Positions 1 through 5,768 of a DNA stretch of 12,730 nt are shown one piece after another. The position numbers and the translations under genes are program-made. Every line of letters starts with the position of its first letter. The stretch's first letter is position 1. Source of the stretch: an uncultured Corynebacterium sp. (GTDB lineage: Bacteria > Actinomycetota > Actinomycetes > Mycobacteriales > Mycobacteriaceae); NCBI GenBank assembly GCA_946220775.1, contig CAMIFC010000044.1:1-12730 (forward strand), given 5' to 3'. Below the pieces are notes generated by a model. That model had not been told where the DNA came from, searched no databases, and worked only from the letters and a program-made list of their open reading frames with translations.

Positions 1-69
1 GAAATGAGGGGTGAAAACATCAGATATTTGGGTGGGCACAAACATAATTTGTGACAAAATAAGGAATTA

Positions 70-85
70 TAGACCGAGTGGTCTG
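70..85. promoter_or_regulatory. McbR-like operator 1
   Basis: TAGAC, six bases, then GTCTG: nine of ten positions match the inverted repeat TAGAC-N6-GTCTA bound by McbR, the TetR-type repressor of sulfur assimilation and methionine/cysteine genes in C. glutamicum. It lies upstream of cysH, where McbR control is expected, and overlaps a possible -10 (68-73). Binding is inferred from the motif. Confidence 0.62.
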
Positions 86-180
86 CCATGTTTGTGCTGG
101 TCATGCGGTGTATATCTGGCTATTTTGTGACATGCCTTGCGGGTGTAGATGGATCTGTCTAGGGTTTTGGCTACGCAATG

Positions 181-196
181 CAGACTGATCGGTCTG
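181..196. promoter_or_regulatory. McbR-like operator 2
   Basis: CAGAC, six bases, then GTCTG: a perfect dyad of two five-base arms that matches the McbR consensus TAGAC-N6-GTCTA at eight of ten positions. It lies 111 bases downstream of operator 1 and about 140 bases before the cysH start, so it may sit inside the transcribed leader and act as a roadblock or looping partner. It could also form an RNA hairpin. Confidence 0.5.
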
Positions 197-200
197 TTTG

Positions 201-283
201 AGATCGCTGAAAGGCAACAGGGCACCCGCCAGGGGCCAAGCTCGTAAATCGGGCGTCAGGCGGAACCAAGCATCGGGCGACCT
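201..283 (+). ncRNA. possible structured cysH leader
   Basis: A branched fold can be drawn by hand. An outer stem pairs 201-207 with 277-283 (six of seven pairs). An inner stem pairs CCGCC at 226-230 with GGCGG at 259-263. An apical hairpin pairs GCTCG (240-244) with CGGGC (250-254, one G-U) around TAAAT. The stretch ends about 40-50 bases before cysH, where a cis-regulatory RNA could sit. I could not match it to SAM-I, SAM-IV, cobalamin or another known riboswitch core. Hand-drawn folds in GC-rich DNA arise easily, so this is a candidate only. Confidence 0.22.
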
Positions 284-334
284 CATTGCACCAGCATTTT
301 GTACAGCAACACACAACGCAGGTAGGTGAACACA

Positions 335-1204
335 ATGTCGCACAATACGAACCCCGCGCCAGCCGTGGACGAAGCGGCAGCCGCCGCGCGGCAGGCGGGG
401 GGATTCTTGAGTGTGGCGGGGGTGGCGTCCGGAAAAAATGACGGATGGACGGACCCCGAACGAAGCCCCGAAGGCGAAACGACGACCGTGCCGCTGACGG
501 ATGAGCAGCGCGCGCGGCATGAACGGCTCGTTGCGGAATGGGTGGGCAAACTAGAAAACGAGACCGCCGAGGGCATCCTGAGCTGGGCGAATGAGCATCT
601 TGATGGTGCGATTGCGGTGACGCTCAGCATGCAGGACACGGTGCTCGCGGAGCTCGCGGAACGCACGCTGACCGGCAGCACAACCAACCGCGCCGAACTC
701 GTCTTCCTCGACACCGGCTACCACTTCGCGGAAACCCTCGACACCGCGCGCGCCGTCGAGGACCGCTACAGCCTCCCGCTGCGCACCGTCACGCCCACGC
801 TGACCCGCGCGCAGCAGGACGACGAATACGGCCCCAACCTGTACCGGCGCAACCCAACGGCTTGTTGTCGAATGCGCAAGGTGGAGCCGCTGGCGCGCAT
901 GCTGAACCCATTCGAAGCGTGGGTGTCGGGCGTGCGCCGGGTGGACTCGCCGCTGCGTGCGAACACTTCTGTCATTGAGGTGGATCGCACTGGCCGGCTG
1001 AAGCTCAACCCGATTGCCGCGTGGACCGATGAGGACGTCGCCAACTTCATCGAGGACAACCACCTGATCATCAACCCGCTGACGCAGCAGGGCTACCCGT
1101 CGATCGGCTGCGAGACCTGCACTTTGCCCGTCGCGGAAGGCGAAGACCCCCGATCCGGCCGTTGGGCCGGCACCAACAAAACAGAATGCGGATTGCACCT
1201 ATGA
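335..1204 (+). CDS. cysH: APS reductase CysH (assimilatory, iron-sulfur type)
   Basis: Reduces adenosine 5'-phosphosulfate (APS) to sulfite and AMP in the cytoplasm, taking electrons from thioredoxin. The ATG at 335 is preferred because AGGTGA lies five bases upstream; an in-frame GTG at 326 would add three residues. Counting from that GTG, the protein shows the PAPS-reductase fold segment LVFLDTGYHF (~125-134), a Cys pair in ACCRMRK (180-181), CETC (262-265) and the C-terminal KTECGLH with the catalytic Cys288. The CC...CxxC set is the [4Fe-4S] signature of APS rather than PAPS reductases, which agrees with the lack of any APS kinase here. Residues ~1-55 are a poorly conserved extension containing one copy of the dispersed TGGCGTCC word. 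The stop overlaps the cysD start (ATGA). Confidence 0.95.
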   Translation: MSHNTNPAPAVDEAAAAARQAGGFLSVAGVASGKNDGWTDPERSPEGETTTVPLTDEQRARHERLVAEWVGKLENETAEGILSWANEHLDGAIAVTLSMQDTVLAELAERTLTGSTTNRAELVFLDTGYHFAETLDTARAVEDRYSLPLRTVTPTLTRAQQDDEYGPNLYRRNPTACCRMRKVEPLARMLNPFEAWVSGVRRVDSPLRANTSVIEVDRTGRLKLNPIAAWTDEDVANFIEDNHLIINPLTQQGYPSIGCETCTLPVAEGEDPRSGRWAGTNKTECGLHL

Positions 1205-2214
1205 CTTCTACTCTTTCCACCTCCATTTCCACCGATTCCTCGTCCCCTTCCGGTACCGATTCCCCATCCGATTCTTTTTCGGACGCCACCCCGTCGCAGC
1301 CCACGACCACACCACATTCCGTTCTCGCGCCACACCTGGCGGAGCTAGAAGCGGAATCCATCCACATCCTGCGCGAAGTTGCAGGCCAGTTCGACCGCCC
1401 GGCGTTGCTGTTCTCTGGCGGTAAGGACTCAGTTGTGGTGTTGGAGCTCGCCAAGCGCGCCTTCCATCCAGCGCCAGTTCCGTTCGAGCTGTTGCACGTC
1501 GATACCGGCCATAACTTCCCGGAGGTCCTGGAATTCCGGGACAAGATCGCCGCCGATCCTCGCATCAACCTGCACGTCGCGAAGGTGCAGGACTGGATCG
1601 ATAGTGGTGTGCTTCAGGAGCGCGCCGATGGCACCCGCAACCCGTTGCAGACTGTGCCACTGGTCGAGACGATTCAGCAGCGCAACTATGACGCCGTCCT
1701 CGGCGGCGCCCGCCGCGACGAGGAGAAAGCCCGCGCGAAGGAGCGCGTCTTCTCTGTCCGGGATTCCTTCGGCGGGTGGAATCCTCGCCGCCAGCGCCCA
1801 GAGCTGTGGGGTCTGTACAACGGGCGTCACCAGCCCGGCGAGAACATCCGCGTCTTCCCGATCTCTAACTGGACCGAGGCCGACGTGTGGGATTACATCC
1901 GCGATCGGAACATCGAAGTGCCGGATATCTACTACGCCCACGAGCGTGACGTCTTCAATCGCAACGGCATGTGGCTCACCGCCGGCGACTGGGGCGGCCC
2001 AACCGACAACGAAACGATCGAGACGAAAACCGTGCGCTACCGCACCGTCGGCGACATGTCCTGCACCGGCGCCGTTTTGTCGGACGCCACCACGCCACAA
2101 CAAGTGATCGAGGAAATCCGACTCTCCACCACCACCGAACGCGGCGCCACCCGCGCCGACGACAAGCTCAGCGAATCCGCAATGGAAGACCGCAAAAAGG
2201 AAGGCTACTTCTGA
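1201..2214 (+). CDS. cysD: Sulfate adenylyltransferase subunit 2 CysD
   Basis: Catalytic subunit of ATP sulfurylase, which with the GTPase CysN makes APS from sulfate and ATP. The start chosen is the ATG overlapping the cysH stop (ATGA), giving 337 residues; an ATG 15 bases upstream and a TTG at 1162 are in frame but less natural, and none has a clear ribosome site, so translational coupling is likely. Visible motifs are the PP-loop SGGKDS (72-77), LHVDTGHNFPE (~98-108), GGARRDEEKARAKER (~168-182) and the typical family end EDRKKEGYF. Residues 1-38 form a Ser/Thr/Pro-rich extension beyond the usual start of the family, which makes the protein some 30 residues longer than typical CysD. Two TGGCGTCC words lie in the gene, one inside this extension. 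Confidence 0.95.
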   Translation: MTSTLSTSISTDSSSPSGTDSPSDSFSDATPSQPTTTPHSVLAPHLAELEAESIHILREVAGQFDRPALLFSGGKDSVVVLELAKRAFHPAPVPFELLHVDTGHNFPEVLEFRDKIAADPRINLHVAKVQDWIDSGVLQERADGTRNPLQTVPLVETIQQRNYDAVLGGARRDEEKARAKERVFSVRDSFGGWNPRRQRPELWGLYNGRHQPGENIRVFPISNWTEADVWDYIRDRNIEVPDIYYAHERDVFNRNGMWLTAGDWGGPTDNETIETKTVRYRTVGDMSCTGAVLSDATTPQQVIEEIRLSTTTERGATRADDKLSESAMEDRKKEGYF

Positions 2215-3647
2215 TGACCACCGCAACTGTCACCCAAGATCAGACCACCGAAACTCCGGCCGCCCTGCCGACCTTGCGGCTGTGCACCGCCGGCTCCGTC
2301 GATGACGGCAAATCCACCTTCGTTGGCCGCCTTCTGCATGACACGAAGTCCATTCTGGCTGACCAGCTGGAGTCCGTGGAGCGCGTATCCACCGCCAAGG
2401 GCTTGTCGAGCCGGGACCTGTCCCTGCTAGTTGATGGCCTCCGCGCCGAGCGGGAGCAGGGCATCACCATCGACGTGGCCTATCGCTACTTCGCGTCCGA
2501 CCGCCGCAGCTTCATCCTCGCCGACACCCCAGGTCATGTGCAGTACACCCGCAACACCGTCACGGGCTTGTCGACGTCCGACCTGGTCGTGATCCTCATC
2601 GACGCCCGCAACGGCGTCATCGAGCAGACCCGACGCCACCTGTCCGTCGCCGCGATGCTCGACATTCCGCAGGTCGTCGTGGCCGTCAACAAGATCGATG
2701 CGGTCGATTACTCCGAGGATGTTTTCAACACCGTCCGTGAGGACGTCAACGCCCTAGTCGGCCACCTCCGCACCACCTTCGGTGAGCAGCTGCTGCCGCG
2801 CGTTGATGTGGTGCCGATCAGTGCGCTCCACGGCGACAATGTTGTGGACAAGTCCGAGAACACCCCGTGGTACCAGGGCGATTCCGTGCTCACGATCCTG
2901 GAGAACGCCCAGGTCAGCGGCGCCTACGGGGCTGCGACTGGAGCGGCTGGTACTGGCGCAACCGACACCGACACGGCCGCCGCAGACCCGGCCGCAGCAC
3001 TAGGCGCGGCCACCACCGGGTTCCGGCTGCCCGTGCAGTACGTGATCCGCGACCATGCCACCGACTACCGCGGTTACGCCGGCCGCATCACCGCCGGAGA
3101 AATCAACGTGGGGGATAGGGTCCAGATTGGGCCGTTGGCGTCCGAAGTTATTGGAATCGACACCCCCGACGGGCCGCAACCGCGCGCGTTCGCCGGGCAG
3201 TCGGTCACCCTCCGCCTCGCCGACAATGTGGACATCGCACGTGGCGACGTTCTTTCGGACGCCAGCCTGCCCCAACCCACAAATCAGTTCAGTGCACTGG
3301 CCTTCCACCTGGCGGATGCGCCGGTAGCGGTCGGGGCGAATGTGCTGCTGCGCTACGGGCCCGCTGAAGTGCGCGCGAAGGTGCTGGGCATTGAGGAGCG
3401 TGTGGATATCCTCAGCCCGGACGCGCCGCGTGCCGATGAGGATATTGCTCATGGTCAGCTGAACCAGTTGGCGCTCAATGACATCGCCCGGATCCGGGTT
3501 GCTGTCGCCGAGCCACTGCCGGTCGAACCGTACCGCCGCGGTGGTGGCATTGGCGCATTCCTGCTGCTCAACCCCACTACTGGTGACACCGTTACTGCTG
3601 GACTCGTCGCCGGTGCGGACACACATGCAGGGCAGGCAGGTGCATGA
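2214..3647 (+). CDS. cysN: Sulfate adenylyltransferase subunit 1 CysN (GTPase)
   Basis: EF-Tu-like GTPase that drives APS synthesis by CysD. The ATG overlaps the cysD stop, with AGGAAGG about nine bases upstream; the protein has 477 residues. GTPase motifs are complete: G1 GSVDDGKS (27-34), EQGITIDV (~81-88, switch I), DTPGHVQY (104-111), NKID (149-152) and SAL (203-205). Beta-barrel domains follow from ~268. Residues ~235-267, between the G domain and domain 2, are a low-complexity Ala/Gly/Thr/Asp insert not needed by the fold. The C-terminus ends soon after the third domain, with no fused CysC kinase, consistent with an APS-reducing pathway. Two TGGCGTCC words (3136 +, 3257 -) lie in domain 2. 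Confidence 0.95.
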   Translation: MTTATVTQDQTTETPAALPTLRLCTAGSVDDGKSTFVGRLLHDTKSILADQLESVERVSTAKGLSSRDLSLLVDGLRAEREQGITIDVAYRYFASDRRSFILADTPGHVQYTRNTVTGLSTSDLVVILIDARNGVIEQTRRHLSVAAMLDIPQVVVAVNKIDAVDYSEDVFNTVREDVNALVGHLRTTFGEQLLPRVDVVPISALHGDNVVDKSENTPWYQGDSVLTILENAQVSGAYGAATGAAGTGATDTDTAAADPAAALGAATTGFRLPVQYVIRDHATDYRGYAGRITAGEINVGDRVQIGPLASEVIGIDTPDGPQPRAFAGQSVTLRLADNVDIARGDVLSDASLPQPTNQFSALAFHLADAPVAVGANVLLRYGPAEVRAKVLGIEERVDILSPDAPRADEDIAHGQLNQLALNDIARIRVAVAEPLPVEPYRRGGGIGAFLLLNPTTGDTVTAGLVAGADTHAGQAGA

Positions 3648-3650
3648 TCA

Positions 3651-4547
3651 GTGACTGTCAACCCCATTATCCGTGCCACGCGCGCGACCCAAGCCGGTCG
3701 CGGGGGCACGCCCGTGATCCTGCTGGCGCATGGTTCGCGCCGGGCGGGCGCTGACCAGCAAATCGAGCAGATCGCCGCCGCCCTTGAAGCGGAGTTGGCG
3801 AGCCCGGCCAACTCGGATGCCACCTGGCACGCCGAACTGGCGAGCCCGGCACCGGTGCGCGCCGCGTTCCTGGACTTCTCTCCGGCCACGCTTTACTCGG
3901 TGGCTGAAGAGCTCGTGGCCGATGGCCACCGCCACGCAATTGTGGTTCCGCTGCTGTTCACGAATGCTTTTCACCTGAACCATGACGTCCCGCGCGAGAT
4001 CGCTTATGTCGAGCGCACCATCGGCCTGAACCTGGCACAGACCGCGCCGGTCGGGTTGGGGGAGGACGTCGCCGAGCTGCTGGTCCACCACTGGCGCGCC
4101 ACCGCGAACGCCGGTGCCACGCCGGGTGCCATTGGTGACGCCGTTGTGTACTCCGTGGGCTCGTCTACTCCCGGAGCCAATGAGGCCGTCGCGGATCTGG
4201 CGGATCATGTCGGTGTGCTGCTGGGCGTTCCCGCCCGCGCGATCTTCGCCACCGGCGGTGGCCCCACGATCGCTGCGCACCGCGCCGGGCTGTCTCAGCG
4301 CGGCGTCGTGACCGGCCAGTTCGGCGCCGACGCAACCCAGCACCGTGCCGGGCACAACCAAGCCCCCACCGCCGTGCTGCCATTGTTTTTCGCGCCGGGG
4401 CTCTTGCTCGATAAGGCGCATTCCATCGCCGCCGACCACCCTGGCGAGTTCATCTTCTCGGAGCCGCTTGGAGTGGCACTGGTTGGCGTCCTAAAGAATC
4501 GCGTGAGCACCACCGCCACGCCGGAAACCTTGCAGGTGATCGCATGA
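3651..4547 (+). CDS. cysY: Sirohydrochlorin chelatase-like protein CysY (CbiX/SirB family)
   Basis: Probably inserts iron into sirohydrochlorin to make sirohaem, the cofactor of the sulfite reductase that follows CysH. The GTG start lies three bases after the cysN stop, with AGGCAGG about ten bases upstream. The 298-residue protein is a two-repeat CbiX type. The first half has ILLAHGS (His27) and PLLFTNAFHLNHDVP (His108), the expected metal-handling histidines. The second half repeats the architecture with VYSVGSSTPGANEAV and PLFFAPGLLLDKA but lacks both histidines. Residues ~47-67 hold an in-frame duplication of AELASPA from a 13-base direct repeat (3796-3808, 3838-3850). The cysZ start overlaps the stop. 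Iron over cobalt specificity is inferred from the operon. Confidence 0.85.
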   Translation: MTVNPIIRATRATQAGRGGTPVILLAHGSRRAGADQQIEQIAAALEAELASPANSDATWHAELASPAPVRAAFLDFSPATLYSVAEELVADGHRHAIVVPLLFTNAFHLNHDVPREIAYVERTIGLNLAQTAPVGLGEDVAELLVHHWRATANAGATPGAIGDAVVYSVGSSTPGANEAVADLADHVGVLLGVPARAIFATGGGPTIAAHRAGLSQRGVVTGQFGADATQHRAGHNQAPTAVLPLFFAPGLLLDKAHSIAADHPGEFIFSEPLGVALVGVLKNRVSTTATPETLQVIA

Positions 4548-5608
4548 CGAAGATCTTGTTATTCGCCCTCGCCGGCACCGCCGCGCAGCTCGTCGACGGT
4601 GCGCTGGGCATGGCATTCGGCGTGACCGCAACGTCAATCCTGCTGCTCACCGGCATCGGCCCCGCCGCAGCGAGCGCCGCCGTGCACTTCGCGGAAGTCG
4701 GCACCACGCTGGCCTCCGGCACCTCGCACTGGCGGTTGAAAAACATTCACTGGCCGACCGTCGCCGCCCTCGGCATCCCGGGCGCGATCGGCGCGTTCCT
4801 CGGCGCGACAGTGCTGGCGAAACTCTCCACGAAGGCCGCGGAACCAGTCGTGGCAACGATCCTGCTGAGCTTGGGTTTCTTCGTCCTGCTGCGCTCCTGG
4901 TTCAAGCCGTGGGGCGCCGCCGCGCGCAAACAAGCCGCCACGCCGCGCCGTACCCCACGCACGCGGTTGGGCTTGGGCGCACTGGGCCTTTCCGGCGGTT
5001 TTTTGGACGCCACTGGCGGCGGCGGATGGGGTCCCCTCACCACGTCGACGTTGCTGTCACTGAGTAAAGCCGAGCCGCGGAAAGTCATTGGCACGGTGAG
5101 TGCGTCGGAATTCTTGGTGTCTGTTGCCGCCTCGGTGGGTTTCCTCTTCGGTATGGGCAACGAGTTCTTCGCCCTGTGGCAACCGGTGCTGGGCCTGTTG
5201 GTTGGTGGTGTGATCGCTGCACCAATCGCGGCGTGGGCCGTGACGAAGATCAACCCGCGGATCCTGGGTGCGATGGTGGGTGTGCTTTTGGTGGCGCTGA
5301 ACACCAGCCGCCTGGTCGCGTTTTCGGAGACCCACCCGGTGCGCGTGCTGTTGGGCTGCGCCGGAATTGGGCTGACGCTGCTGGCGTTTTTCGTCTGGTC
5401 AAATCGGCGGGCGGCGGCGAAGCAGCGGGCGCTCCCCACAGAAGAAGATGTCACGGAAGCTGACGGTGTGATGAACGCCTCACAGAACCGGTCGGAACCT
5501 AATTCGGGGGGTCTTGTAGCTCCGGTCACAAACCGCGAAAATTGCCCGTCACCTGCGAATGAGCAGCATAGCGAGGTGAGTGAGGGGGTGGCCTCCAGGG
5601 TGAGGTGA
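4544..5608 (+). CDS. cysZ: TauE/SafE-family membrane transporter CysZ
   Basis: Polytopic membrane protein of the TauE/SafE (DUF81) family; in corynebacterial cys operons this position is held by CysZ, proposed to be a sulfate importer, although relatives export sulfite or sulfonates. The ATG overlaps the cysY stop (ATGA). About eight hydrophobic segments fall in residues 1-290, with the family hallmarks GALGMAFG (~19-26) and, starting the second half, GGFLDATGGGGWGP (~150-163). A basic loop (~122-140) separates the halves. The last ~60 residues after the final helix are a hydrophilic tail rich in Asn, Ser and Glu that the family does not require. The stop codon lies inside a CRP/GlxR-like box of the next control region. 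Direction and substrate of transport are not visible. Confidence 0.85.
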   Translation: MTKILLFALAGTAAQLVDGALGMAFGVTATSILLLTGIGPAAASAAVHFAEVGTTLASGTSHWRLKNIHWPTVAALGIPGAIGAFLGATVLAKLSTKAAEPVVATILLSLGFFVLLRSWFKPWGAAARKQAATPRRTPRTRLGLGALGLSGGFLDATGGGGWGPLTTSTLLSLSKAEPRKVIGTVSASEFLVSVAASVGFLFGMGNEFFALWQPVLGLLVGGVIAAPIAAWAVTKINPRILGAMVGVLLVALNTSRLVAFSETHPVRVLLGCAGIGLTLLAFFVWSNRRAAAKQRALPTEEDVTEADGVMNASQNRSEPNSGGLVAPVTNRENCPSPANEQHSEVSEGVASRVR

Positions 5609-5618
5609 TGTGAATCAC
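5605..5618. promoter_or_regulatory. CRP/GlxR-like box 1
   Basis: GTGA-N6-TCAC, the core of the GlxR (corynebacterial CRP) consensus TGTGA-N6-TCACA, with both outer bases differing. It overlaps the cysZ stop and lies 15-28 bases before a possible pta -10 (TAACAT, 5633-5638), covering the -35 area. Binding is inferred. Confidence 0.42.
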
Positions 5619-5632
5619 TGTCGTGTGTGAGC

Positions 5633-5638
5633 TAACAT
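5633..5638 (+). promoter_or_regulatory. Putative pta-ackA -10 element
   Basis: TAACAT fits the corynebacterial -10 pattern TAnnnT. No good -35 hexamer stands 16-18 bases upstream, which is common in this group and fits control by a bound activator. It would give a leader of about 125 bases before pta. Confidence 0.35.
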
Positions 5639-5643
5639 TTTGC

Positions 5644-5692
5644 CCGGGAAGTGAATCCAATCACATTCCGACTGGCATTAATGAGTTCCCGG
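5644..5692. repeat. Inverted repeat enclosing CRP/GlxR-like box 2
   Basis: CCGGGAA (5644-5650) and TTCCCGG (5686-5692) are perfect inverted arms. Between them lies a second GTGA-N6-TCAC box at 5651-5664, followed by an A that makes the right half a full TCACA. The arms could form a leader hairpin. The 3' arm shares two bases (5691-5692) with the next inverted repeat, so the two stems compete at their ends. Confidence 0.45.
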
Positions 5693-5725
5693 AGACGCAG
5701 CGCAAATTAGTTACGTAACGTCTCC
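5691..5725. repeat. Inverted repeat in the pta leader
   Basis: GGAGACG (5691-5697) pairs with CGTCTCC (5719-5725), a seven-base stem with a 21-base loop. The loop's 3' end and the stem contain the perfect ten-base palindrome GTTACGTAAC (5710-5719). There is no T-run, so a terminator for the cys operon is unlikely; an operator or mRNA leader structure is more plausible. Confidence 0.45.
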
Positions 5726-5768
5726 TTCAAAGCAACTGCTGACACACAACATCGGAGGTCGAACACCC

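Larger units (their letters stand above)
1..325 (+). promoter_or_regulatory. cysH upstream control region
   Basis: This 325-base stretch has no convincing gene on either strand. It is AT-richer than its surroundings in its first ~130 bases and carries two McbR-like dyads (70-85 and 181-196), three TTTGTG boxes (48-53, 91-96, 124-129), a CACAAA-N5-TTTGTG inverted repeat (37-53) and a foldable stretch (201-283). A weak promoter guess is TGGTCA (98-103), a 17-base spacer and TATTTT (121-126); TATAGA at 68-73, overlapping the first operator, is an alternative -10. Such a region suits a sulfur-regulated operon start, and a divergent gene may lie left of the window. Start site and promoter are inferred. 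Confidence 0.6.

Noticed and set aside
201..283. SAM-I, SAM-IV or cobalamin riboswitch
   Set aside because: TGAAAGGCAAC recalls part of the SAM-I core, but the other conserved blocks and the expected stem order are missing.
1971..2213. N-terminal extension of cysN upstream of 2214
   Set aside because: The upstream frame is Arg-rich overlap with cysD; the ATG at 2214 has a good ribosome site and ATGA coupling, and gives the normal CysN start.
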